NCBI GenBank assembly: GCA_031264975.1
Contig: JAISDH010000409.1
Span: 1 to 6,451, forward strand
Direction: 5' to 3'
Length of the DNA stretch: 6,451 bases
Origin: Bacteroidales bacterium
GTDB lineage: Bacteria; Bacteroidota; Bacteroidia; Bacteroidales; WCHB1-69
Position 1 is the stretch's first letter. Every line of letters starts with the position of its first letter. The position numbers and the translations under genes were made by a program. The notes under the pieces are model-generated. The model was not told the DNA's origin and did not search any database. It saw only the letters and a list, made by a program, of their open reading frames with translations. Shown piece by piece: positions 1 to 6,371 of this stretch.

Positions 1-113
1 ACAAAATATTGTTCCATGTCAATCAGTTGCTCCACGCCTTTAAGACGTGTAGAGGCTTCTATCATATAATGTTTTGTCCTGTTGCAAGGACCTGCTATGT
101 TAAAGTATCTCAT
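1..113 (-). CDS. N-terminus of a Bacteroidota-type ATP-binding (AAA-family) protein, cut by the window edge
   Basis: Reading leftward from the ATG at 113-111 gives 37 complete codons beginning MRYFNIAGPC, followed by a KHYM segment, an LKGVEQLID segment and EQYF at the edge. This opening resembles a family of ATP-binding proteins present in many copies in Bacteroidales genomes; in that family the next residues usually lead into a Walker A P-loop, which here would lie outside the window. The start is supported by an in-frame TAA four codons upstream (125-123), with no other ATG between, and by a TAnnTTTG promoter element about 20 bases further upstream. Only the N-terminus is visible, so neither the ATPase motif nor any C-terminal nuclease-like domain can be confirmed. 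The family assignment is from memory of the N-terminal signature; the cellular role of these proteins is not well defined. The gene is divergent from polA. Confidence 0.7.
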   Translation of the reverse strand, partial: MRYFNIAGPCNRTKHYMIEASTRLKGVEQLIDMEQYF

Positions 114-133
114 ATCCGATATTTATTTTCGTG

Positions 134-160
134 CAAAGGTAATCATTTTTTTTATATCAA
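134..160 (-). promoter_or_regulatory. Bacteroidota-type promoter (-7 and -33 elements) for the leftward ATPase gene
   Basis: On the minus strand TACCTTTG lies at 141-134 and matches the Bacteroidota -7 consensus TAnnTTTG exactly. A TTG at 160-158 could be the -33 element; the 16-base spacer is a little shorter than usual and contains a run of eight A. Transcription would begin near position 126-128, leaving a very short leader before the ATG at 113. The -7 match is strong and the -33 match is weak. Confidence 0.6.
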
Positions 161-174
161 GACGAAAGGAAGAT

Positions 175-216
175 AGGTAGCAGACAACAGGCAGCAGGCA
201 GCAAGCAACAGGCAGG
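175..216 (+). repeat. Heptanucleotide tandem array, six imperfect units
   Basis: Six consecutive 7-base units start at 175, 182, 189, 196, 203 and 210. The consensus is ARRCARC. The units at 189 and 196 are identical (AGGCAGC); the others differ at one to three positions. The fifth position is A and the sixth is a purine in every unit. A consequence is that CAACAGGCAG occurs twice, offset by exactly three units (185-194 and 206-215). The array lies 34 bases upstream of the ATPase -7 element. Confidence 0.75.
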
Positions 217-257
217 CAAGCCACGAAGGAAAAGGAATGAAAAAGTGAAAGACAGAA

Positions 258-351
258 TCAGCCCGAAGGGCTGGAATCAATAGCACAGCGCAACGCGCTG
301 TGTAGGGAGGATATCTCTCTTTATTAAGCCCCAATCGGGGCGGAATCAATA
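258..351 (+). repeat. Cluster of three REP-like palindromes, two carrying the same 3' tag
   Basis: Three GC-rich perfect hairpins lie in 94 bases of otherwise AT-rich DNA. The first has arms CAGCCC (259-264) and GGGCTG (268-273) around GAA. The second has 8-base arms CACAGCGC (284-291) and GCGCTGTG (295-302) around AAC. The third has arms GCCCC (328-332) and GGGGC (337-341) around AATC, and an outer TTATT/AATAA pairing (321-325 with 348-352). The first and third are each followed directly by GGAATCAATA (273-282 and 342-351), so the layout is palindrome-tag, middle palindrome, palindrome-tag with a 69-base period. The compact palindrome plus conserved tag recalls REP elements mobilised by RAYT transposases; that class assignment is inference. 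No T-tract follows any hairpin. Confidence 0.75.
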
Positions 352-455
352 AAATCATCGAAAAGATATAAGACTCAAGATGCGATGAGAAAAATACAAG
401 GGTAAATAGCCTGCCTGCGTTTAATGTATTAAATTTTCTCATGACAACTCAATTA

Positions 456-501
456 CTTTCGCCTTCAGGCGAAAGGTTAGTTATCGCCTGAAGGCGACTA
501 A
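456..501. repeat. Pair of hairpins that are reverse complements of each other
   Basis: The first hairpin has 8-base arms CTTTCGCC (456-463) and GGCGAAAG (468-475) with loop TTCA. The second has arms TCGCC (484-488) and GGCGA (493-497) with loop TGAA, extended by TTAG/CTAA (477-480 with 498-501). The cores CGCCTTCAGGCG (460-471) and CGCCTGAAGGCG (485-496) are exact reverse complements, loop included. Two REP-type sequences in inverted orientation a few bases apart is the arrangement seen in E. coli BIMEs. It is not a terminator for any gene visible here. Confidence 0.75.
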
Positions 502-598
502 AGGCTTACGCATACCCAATTATGCACTATTTGTGCAGGGAGAGGAACGCCTTATCCCCTACTCTATCCACCAAACGCTTTTTTTAAAACTAAAGTCT

Positions 599-634
599 TC
601 TCCTAAAGGCGAGGGATTTCTCCCCAGAAGGAGA
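599..634. repeat. Imperfect hairpin
   Basis: TCTCCT (599-604) can pair with AGGAGA (629-634), and GGGA (613-616) with TCCC (621-624) inside it. CTAAAGGC at 603-610 also occurs at 498-505, next to the inverted hairpin pair, which suggests a decayed relative of the same repeat family. The structure is weak and could be chance. Confidence 0.3.
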
Positions 635-782
635 CATTAATAAATTAAAATGTTCAGGGAGTAAATAATTTATTTTTTTTACTAAAACAAACGCATACGT
701 TTTCATTGTTCCTGCTGATTTTGCCAAAACATACATGTACCTTTTCGTGATTCCATGTTCTACACAGTTTCTATTATCTATA

Positions 783-802
783 TTCAACTCCTTCGGGCTG
801 AA
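783..802 (-). repeat. Degenerate inverted copy of the first palindrome
   Basis: CCTTCGGGCTGA at 790-801 is the exact reverse complement of 258-269, which covers the left arm and loop of the first palindrome. The other arm has diverged: read on the minus strand the hairpin is TTCAGCC (802-796) against AGTTGAA (789-783), held by five Watson-Crick pairs and one G:T wobble. As in the first copy, an AAT-containing tag follows. Twelve matching bases 520 bases apart, in a similar hairpin context, argue for common origin. Confidence 0.6.
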
Positions 803-813
803 ACTATCGCTCA

Positions 814-848
814 TTTGTTCATTGATCATTAACCGCTAACCATTGATC
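814..848 (-). repeat. Second heptanucleotide tandem array, opposite sense
   Basis: Five 7-base units start at 814, 821, 828, 835 and 842. The plus-strand consensus is ATTRAYC; the units at 821 and 842 are identical (ATTGATC). Read on the minus strand the consensus GRTYAAT has a pyrimidine at position 4 followed by A and a purine, the same skeleton as the array at 175-216. The array ends 89 bases before the polA start. Confidence 0.65.
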
Positions 849-937
849 ATCATTTTTTCTCTTTTACATACAATAACAATCGGATAATAGAGTTATAGAC
901 AGAAGATGTTACGAATATAAATTATCAATCACAGAAA

Positions 938-3823
938 ATGATAAACTCTAATAAAAAACTGTTTCTGCTGGATGCAATGGCGCTTGTTTTCAGAGCATAT
1001 TATGCCTTAAATAAAACTCCCCGTATCAATAGCAAGGGATTAAATACTTCGGCAATACTTGGTTTTACCAATTCACTTTATGAGATTATAAGAGATGAAA
1101 AACCTACTCATATCGGAGTTGCTTTTGACAGTCAGGGTCCGACAGTGCGTCATGTAGATTATGCAGCTTACAAGGCGAATCGAGACAATACGCCGGAAGA
1201 TATTCTTTTAAGTCTTCCGTACATAAAAGACATTATTGACGCCTTTGGGATTCCTGTTTTGGAATTGCCCGGTTATGAAGCGGATGATATCATCGGAACC
1301 ATGGCAAAGAAAGCCGAACTCGAAGGGTTTACGGTCTTCATGATGACTACGGATAAAGATTACGGACAACTTGTATCTGAAAATATCTTCATTTATAAGC
1401 CAGCTCACATGGGCAACACACATTCTATTTTGGGAATAAAAGACGTGTGTGAAAAATACAGTATACAAAACCCCGAACAATTGATTGACATATTGGGTTT
1501 ATGGGGAGACGCTGTTGATAATATTCCGGGCGTCAAAGGAATTGGCGAAGTAGGCGCTAAAAAGTTGATTGGCGAATTTAACAGCATCGAAAACATACTT
1601 GATAATCTTGACAGGGTAAGGAATGAAAAACTGCGCGAAAAACTAAAGTCCGGCGCTAAAGACGCTTTAATGTCAAAGATATTAGCCACGATTATACTCG
1701 ATGTTCCCCTGGGATTTGACGCTTCCGAACTTGCTTATACCGCCCCTCAAGCGAAAAGGTTAAAGGCTATCTTTGATGAATTGGAATTTAAATCTCTGGC
1801 GCAACGTATTATTACAGACTTTGACCGGAAAAAGCCAAGCGTAAAGATTAAAAAAACTCAAACGTATGAATTAAATCTTTTCTCTTCATTGGAAAATATC
1901 CCTGAAGAAGAAGAAAAAAAAGAACAGGAAAAACAAGGAGAACAACAACACGAACAAGAAAAACAAGAACAAAAACAGGAACAGGAAGCGCAACAACAAG
2001 AAGAGCAAGAAGAGACCAAAAGTAATTCCATACATACTGTTGAAAAAAATTATTCGCTAATCAATAACCTGAAAGAACTACAATTGTTGGCAGAAAGATT
2101 AAGCCGTTGTACTTCATTCTGCTTTGATACGGAAACAGACGGCTTAGACCCGCTCCGATGTCGATTGGTAGGACTGGCAATTGCCTTCCAACCTAAAGAA
2201 GCATTCTATATTCAGTTTCCGTTACAAAAAGAGGAAACTGTGCAATGGCTTAAAATACTTTCTCCTTTGTTTGTTAACGAACATATCGAAAAAATTGCGC
2301 AAAACCTAAAGTTCGATATGAAAGTATTGGCTTCGTATGGAATTGAAATAAAAGGAAAAACCTTTGATACCATGTTGGCGCATTATATTCTGGAACCTGA
2401 AATGCGTCATAATCTGGATAGCCTGGCTAAGTCTTATCTCAATTATGATATGTTTTCATACGAAGAGCTGGTCGGTAAAAATAAGACAATAGACCAAGTC
2501 CCCATAGAAGAAGTGGTGGATTATTCCTGCGAAGATGCGGATATTACATTTCAACTGAAAGAATTATTTGCTCCAAAGATAAAGTCCCAACAGTTGGACA
2601 GTCTGTTTGAAGATATAGAAATGCCGCTCGTTTATGTATTGGCGCACATGGAAACAACGGGCGTTAAACTTGATACGGATTTCCTGCATGAATATTCCCT
2701 TATACTCCAAAAACAAATTGATAGCGTACAAAAAGATATATTTGAATTGGCGGGAGAAGAGTTTAACATTGCTTCTCCTAAACAGTTGGGAACAATTCTA
2801 TTTCAGAAATTGCGTATTATCGAGAATGCAAAACTTACCAAATCCAAACAATATCAAACAGGAGAAGAAGTATTGCAAAAATTGGAAGGCAAGCATCCTA
2901 TTGCAAAGAAAATTTTAGACTATCGCGGACTTTCCAAGTTGAAATCTACATACGTGGACACCTTTCCCATTTTGGTAAATCCTGAAACAGGACGAGTTCA
3001 TGCGCAATTTAACCAAGCCATAACGGCAACAGGACGATTGAGTTCAAGCAATCCTAATTTGCAAAATATTCCTGTTCGGGATGAAGAAGGTCGCAAAATA
3101 CGTGAAGCGTTTATTCCTGCCGACAGCAATCATGTTTTATTGGCAGCCGATTATTCTCAAATAGAACTGCGATTGGTTGCCGCATTAAGCAATGATGAAA
3201 GCATGTTGGACGCATTTTTTAATGGCGTAGATATTCATACTGCAACAGCCGCTAAAATTTACAATGTTTCCATAGATGATGTTACCCGCGATATGAGAAG
3301 AAACGCCAAGACTGTTAACTTTGGAATTATTTATGGGATTTCTGCATTCGGACTGTCGGAAAGATTGAATATTCCCCGCAGAGAAGCTGCCGAAATTATC
3401 CAGCAATACTTTGATAAATATCCCAAAATACAGGAATATATCAAAAGCCAAATACAATTCGCCCAAGAAAACGGCTATGTGGAAACCTTAATGAAACGTC
3501 GCCGTTATCTGCGAAATATCAATTCGGCAAATGGAAATCTGCGTAGCTTCGATGAACGAAACGCCATTAATGCACCCATACAAGGTTCGGCAGCGGATAT
3601 GATTAAAGTCGCCATGGTTGCAATTTACCGTGAAATGCAAAAGCGAGAACTAAAGTCTGCCATGATATTGCAAGTACATGACGAACTTGTGTTTGATGTG
3701 CTCAAATCGGAATTGGAAGAAATCAAGGAGATTGTTCATCGCAATATGATTCATGCCATGACCCTTGCCGTTCCACTGGAAATTGATATGAAGTCGGGAA
3801 ATAATTGGTTGGAAGCTCATTGA
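938..3823 (+). CDS. polA: DNA polymerase I, full length, with 5' nuclease, proofreading and polymerase domains
   Basis: This 961-residue enzyme fills gaps and removes RNA primers in replication and repair. The 5' nuclease occupies about residues 5-300; metal-binding acids D12, D64, E114, D116, D117, D139, D141, D191 and D194 are present, with the helix-hairpin-helix DNIPGVKGIG at 194-203. Residues 322-361 form a low-complexity linker. The 3'-5' exonuclease (about 370-555) keeps D397, E399, D460, Y529 and D533, so proofreading should be active, unlike Taq-type enzymes. The polymerase domain holds motif A around D738 (DYSQIELR), motif B with R787, K791, F795 and Y799, and motif C HDE at 914-916. 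F795 matches the Phe at E. coli 762. It is about 33 residues longer than E. coli Pol I (928), consistent with the linker. The ATG at 938 directly precedes the conserved LFLLDAMAL. No consensus promoter or Shine-Dalgarno is visible. Glycan genes follow 6 bases downstream. Confidence 0.98.
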   Translation: MINSNKKLFLLDAMALVFRAYYALNKTPRINSKGLNTSAILGFTNSLYEIIRDEKPTHIGVAFDSQGPTVRHVDYAAYKANRDNTPEDILLSLPYIKDIIDAFGIPVLELPGYEADDIIGTMAKKAELEGFTVFMMTTDKDYGQLVSENIFIYKPAHMGNTHSILGIKDVCEKYSIQNPEQLIDILGLWGDAVDNIPGVKGIGEVGAKKLIGEFNSIENILDNLDRVRNEKLREKLKSGAKDALMSKILATIILDVPLGFDASELAYTAPQAKRLKAIFDELEFKSLAQRIITDFDRKKPSVKIKKTQTYELNLFSSLENIPEEEEKKEQEKQGEQQHEQEKQEQKQEQEAQQQEEQEETKSNSIHTVEKNYSLINNLKELQLLAERLSRCTSFCFDTETDGLDPLRCRLVGLAIAFQPKEAFYIQFPLQKEETVQWLKILSPLFVNEHIEKIAQNLKFDMKVLASYGIEIKGKTFDTMLAHYILEPEMRHNLDSLAKSYLNYDMFSYEELVGKNKTIDQVPIEEVVDYSCEDADITFQLKELFAPKIKSQQLDSLFEDIEMPLVYVLAHMETTGVKLDTDFLHEYSLILQKQIDSVQKDIFELAGEEFNIASPKQLGTILFQKLRIIENAKLTKSKQYQTGEEVLQKLEGKHPIAKKILDYRGLSKLKSTYVDTFPILVNPETGRVHAQFNQAITATGRLSSSNPNLQNIPVRDEEGRKIREAFIPADSNHVLLAADYSQIELRLVAALSNDESMLDAFFNGVDIHTATAAKIYNVSIDDVTRDMRRNAKTVNFGIIYGISAFGLSERLNIPRREAAEIIQQYFDKYPKIQEYIKSQIQFAQENGYVETLMKRRRYLRNINSANGNLRSFDERNAINAPIQGSAADMIKVAMVAIYREMQKRELKSAMILQVHDELVFDVLKSELEEIKEIVHRNMIHAMTLAVPLEIDMKSGNNWLEAH
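1901..2020 (+). other. Low-complexity Glu/Gln/Lys linker inside PolA
   Basis: The stretch encodes residues 322-361, between the 5' nuclease and the proofreading domain. It is almost entirely E, Q and K, with single H, G, A, P and T residues, and is built from imperfect CAA, GAA and CAG codon repeats. It includes a run of eight A (1914-1921). The reading frame is intact across it. The composition predicts a flexible, highly charged tether or a single long helix. E. coli and Taq Pol I have only a short connector here. Confidence 0.85.
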
Positions 3824-3829
3824 AATAAT

Positions 3830-5029
3830 ATGATGAATATTGCAAGACCGTCTGTTTTCCTTTTCTCCGCATGGTATCCAACGGAATTTGAGCCTTTACT
3901 TGGAAATTTTGTACAGAATCATGCCAAAGCTATTAGCAAGCAAACACAGGTAACTGTAATTCATCCATACGAAGACATAAGTTATAAACAGAAACAGTAT
4001 TTTGTTTTTCAAGAAGAAACAAACGGGAATCTTGTTGAAATACGCATCCGTTATAAAGGAATAAAGATAAATAATTTTTTTGGGAAACTATTACGGTTTA
4101 TTCGTACCCGAAGCGCCTACCGAAAAGGTATTGCTTTCGCCATAAAAAAACACGGATTACCCGATATTGTTCATGTCAACATATTGACAAGAACCGTTTT
4201 TCCCGCCTTCGGACTAAAACGAAAATACAAAATTCCTTATATCATTACCGAACATTGGAGTAGATATTTGCCCGAAGCTAATATTTATAAGGGCTTTCTT
4301 CGCAAGAAACTTACACAGTATGCCGTCAGGAATGCGATAGCTGTTACAGCCGTGTCTTCGCAATTGAAAAAGGCAATGCTCAATCATCGCCTGTATAATT
4401 CCAACTATTATATTGTTCCCAATGTCATAAACGAGGCTTTGTTTTGTCCAGCTCATATTGAGAAACAGAAGAAATCTATTCTCCATGTTTCAGGATTGAA
4501 CGATATGGAAAAAAACATATCAGGCATTCTGAGGACAATTCAACGGTTGTCTACCATACGCAATGATTTTGAATTGCTCATAATCGGAAATAAACATGGT
4601 CAAACTTTTGCCAAAGATATGGCAAAACAGTTACAGATTCTTGACAGGTATGTTTTTATTAAGGACGAAATGCCCAATGAACAACTTCCTTATTATTTCA
4701 ACTATTCTGATTTTCATTTGCTGTTCAGCAATTATGAAACGCAGGGATTGGTCTTGATTGAGAGTTTTGCCTGCGGAAAACCGGTTATCGCAACCCGAAC
4801 AGGCGGGATATTGGATGTTGTTAATGAAAGTAATGGTATTTTAGTTACGCCAAAAGATGAAGACGAACTTTTATACGCAATTATATATATGTTGGACAAT
4901 CATCAAAATTACAGTACAAATACATTAAGAGAGTACGCCGTAGGAAATTATGGAGAGACTGTAATAGGAAATTCGTTCTTATCCATTTATCAGGAAAGCC
5001 TTTCAAACAATACGAAGAATTATGTTTGA
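3830..5029 (+). CDS. GT-B fold glycosyltransferase, family 4 type
   Basis: A 399-residue cytoplasmic or membrane-associated enzyme, expected to transfer a sugar from a nucleotide-sugar donor to a growing, probably lipid-linked, surface glycan. The N-terminal acceptor domain (about 8-195) opens with LFSAWYP and LGNFVQNHA, typical of Glyco_transf_4-like domains, and includes IVHVN (113-117) and ITEHWSRYLP (139-148). The C-terminal donor-binding domain (about 214-385) has K228 and N229 in a SGLNDMEKN loop and the E-x7-E signature of GT4 enzymes at E303 and E311, in ETQGLVLIESFACGKPVIA. There are no signal peptide or membrane segments. Length is normal for the family. Two ATGs lie in tandem (3830 and 3833) and either could start. 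It begins 6 bases after polA and its stop overlaps the flippase start, so translational coupling is likely. The sugar donor and linkage cannot be read from the sequence. Confidence 0.93.
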   Translation: MMNIARPSVFLFSAWYPTEFEPLLGNFVQNHAKAISKQTQVTVIHPYEDISYKQKQYFVFQEETNGNLVEIRIRYKGIKINNFFGKLLRFIRTRSAYRKGIAFAIKKHGLPDIVHVNILTRTVFPAFGLKRKYKIPYIITEHWSRYLPEANIYKGFLRKKLTQYAVRNAIAVTAVSSQLKKAMLNHRLYNSNYYIVPNVINEALFCPAHIEKQKKSILHVSGLNDMEKNISGILRTIQRLSTIRNDFELLIIGNKHGQTFAKDMAKQLQILDRYVFIKDEMPNEQLPYYFNYSDFHLLFSNYETQGLVLIESFACGKPVIATRTGGILDVVNESNGILVTPKDEDELLYAIIYMLDNHQNYSTNTLREYAVGNYGETVIGNSFLSIYQESLSNNTKNYV

Positions 5030-6371
5030 AAAGATAATAGGAACGCTGGGAACAAGAATTATTTGTACCATACTGACCTTAGTCATTATGATTATTAATT
5101 CCAATTCGTTTGGTTCGGGGGGCGTGGGAACAATCGGACTGTTTGTTTTGAACATCACCATTCTACAGATTATTACTTCTTTTGTAGGAGGTCCTTCTCT
5201 GGTATACATGTTGCCGCGTCATAATAATTTTCAGTTGATATTTTTGTCGTATGCCTTTAGTCTTCTAACAACTATATTGGGAACGGTTGTTTTGTATGCG
5301 CTGAAACTTGTTCCGATGGAATATGTATGGCATTTGTTTTTCAGTTCATTATTTCTTGCTTTCTTTTATATCAACTCTCTTTTTTTATTGTCGCAGGAGA
5401 ATCTTAAACTCTACAATGCTGCTGCCGTATTGCAAATAGTAAGTCATCTGGCGGTATTGATTATTTTAATCTTTGCCTGCAAGGTAAACAATGTAACGGC
5501 TTATATGTATGCTTATGGCGTATCTTATGTTTTGTCCTTTTTGGTCAGTTTGTATTTTATGGCAAAGAAAATTCATTACGAAGGCTTCAAAGAGATGTTC
5601 CGGTTATTTGCTCGCATGTTCAGATATGGATTTCTTATTCAGATTGCCAATCTTTCGCAATTATTAAACTATCGGTTGAGCTATTATGTTATTAAATATT
5701 TGTCGGGCGTCCCTGCTCTTGGCTTGTTTGACATGGGAACCAAACTGTCGGAAGCTATTTGGATTCTTCCCAAAAGTATTTCTACCGTGCAATATACTCG
5801 GATTTCCAATTGTAATAATGATAAAGTATATGCAAAAAGAATCACGCTGTCTTTTCTCAAACTGACGTTTATCTTTGCCATGATAGCCGTTATTTTTCTG
5901 TTTTGTATACCGGCTCACTGGCTGGGGTGGATTTTCGGCAATGAATTTGTTGAATCAAAAAGGATAATCTATGCCTTGGGAGGTGGAATTATTGTGCTTT
6001 CTTGTAATATTATTCTATCGCACTATTTTTCCGGTTTCGGATATTACAAAATAAATACAATCGCTTCATCTATCGGATTGATAGTTACAGGTGGCTTGTG
6101 TTTTACTTTGTTTATGGGGGTGAAGATAACGCATTATCCGGATATTATTTTTATGATGGGATTAATAACAAGTCTCTCTTATTGCAGCAGTTTCATTTAC
6201 ACTTTCATTCATTTTGCAAGAGATACTCATTTGAAATTGTATGAACTGCGGATAAACCGACAAGACGTTATCCTTGTTAAGACCGAAATGAAAAAGCTAT
6301 TCAAAAACATGAAGATACGAAGGAACAAGGATGTTTGTTTTCGCAGGAATGCAGAGCGAAACAGTCCATAG
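5022..6371 (+). CDS. Polysaccharide-type flippase, MOP superfamily, multi-pass inner-membrane protein
   Basis: This 449-residue protein is dominated by hydrophobic helices: I count roughly 10 to 12, at about 8-26, 37-56, 71-94, 101-123, 135-153, 161-181, 203-225, 276-297, 315-340, 345-367 and 375-397. The opening helix followed by GSGGVGTIGL (31-40) matches the LG-x-x-G-x-G-x-x-x-L signature near the start of Wzx-like and other polysaccharide exporters, and helices containing charged residues (R218, K249) are usual in this superfamily. It would move a lipid-linked oligosaccharide across the inner membrane. The ATG at 5022 overlaps the end of the glycosyltransferase gene by 8 bases (ATGTTTGA shared), so the two are almost certainly translated together. 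The last 50 residues form a basic, hydrophilic cytoplasmic tail; the final 20, rich in Arg and Asn, look unconserved. An O-antigen, capsule or exopolysaccharide substrate is equally possible. Confidence 0.9.
   Translation: MFEKIIGTLGTRIICTILTLVIMIINSNSFGSGGVGTIGLFVLNITILQIITSFVGGPSLVYMLPRHNNFQLIFLSYAFSLLTTILGTVVLYALKLVPMEYVWHLFFSSLFLAFFYINSLFLLSQENLKLYNAAAVLQIVSHLAVLIILIFACKVNNVTAYMYAYGVSYVLSFLVSLYFMAKKIHYEGFKEMFRLFARMFRYGFLIQIANLSQLLNYRLSYYVIKYLSGVPALGLFDMGTKLSEAIWILPKSISTVQYTRISNCNNDKVYAKRITLSFLKLTFIFAMIAVIFLFCIPAHWLGWIFGNEFVESKRIIYALGGGIIVLSCNIILSHYFSGFGYYKINTIASSIGLIVTGGLCFTLFMGVKITHYPDIIFMMGLITSLSYCSSFIYTFIHFARDTHLKLYELRINRQDVILVKTEMKKLFKNMKIRRNKDVCFRRNAERNSP

Larger units (their letters stand above)
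114..937. other. 824-base divergent intergenic region, repeat-rich, no convincing gene
   Basis: This stretch separates the leftward ATPase gene from the rightward polA gene. The open frames in it (152-442 and 590-829, both minus) are translations of the palindromes and repeats and show no domain, so I do not call them genes. From left to right it holds the ATPase promoter, a heptanucleotide array, three palindromes, an inverted hairpin pair, an imperfect hairpin, a degenerate palindrome copy and a second heptanucleotide array. Between 361 and 455, 502 and 598, and 635 and 782 I see nothing beyond AT-rich sequence and a weak 5-bp stem (523-537). The last 89 bases before polA (849-937) show no TAnnTTTG promoter, and the polA start has only an A-rich leader, as is usual for this phylum. 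Confidence 0.8.

Noticed and set aside
259..302. GC-rich hairpins as rho-independent terminators
   Set aside because: No T-run follows them and the flanking genes are divergent, so neither gene is transcribed into this region.
152..442. Minus-strand open frame of 96 codons
   Set aside because: It runs straight through the palindrome cluster and heptamer array, has a Leu/Pro/Cys-rich translation with no domain, and its middle is simply the translated repeats.
258..501. Possible CRISPR array
   Set aside because: Stems differ from one another, spacing is irregular, and there are no uniform repeats with unique spacers.
590..829. Minus-strand open frame of 79 codons beginning MINEQMSDSF
   Set aside because: Its N-terminus is the translated second heptamer array and degenerate palindrome (FSPKELNI), and the rest shows no recognisable domain. 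A short real gene cannot be fully excluded, but nothing supports it.
820..850. CATTGATCAT at 820-829 and 841-850, two helical turns apart, as an operator pair for polA
   Set aside because: The 21-base offset is exactly three units of the 7-base array, so the tandem repeat explains it without invoking a regulator. The same 21-base offset occurs in the other array.
883..926. GATAAT/ATTATC pairing upstream of polA as a structured leader
   Set aside because: Six AT-rich pairs closing a loop of over 30 bases are expected by chance in DNA of this composition.
2634..2918. Plus-strand frame of 94 codons inside polA and other frames within the three main genes (both strands)
   Set aside because: All lie within strongly supported genes, lack domains, and follow the codon periodicity of the host gene.
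6336..6361. TTTCGC/GCGAAA pairing near the end of the flippase gene as a terminator
   Set aside because: It is a 6-base stem with an 11-base loop inside coding sequence and has no T-run after it.
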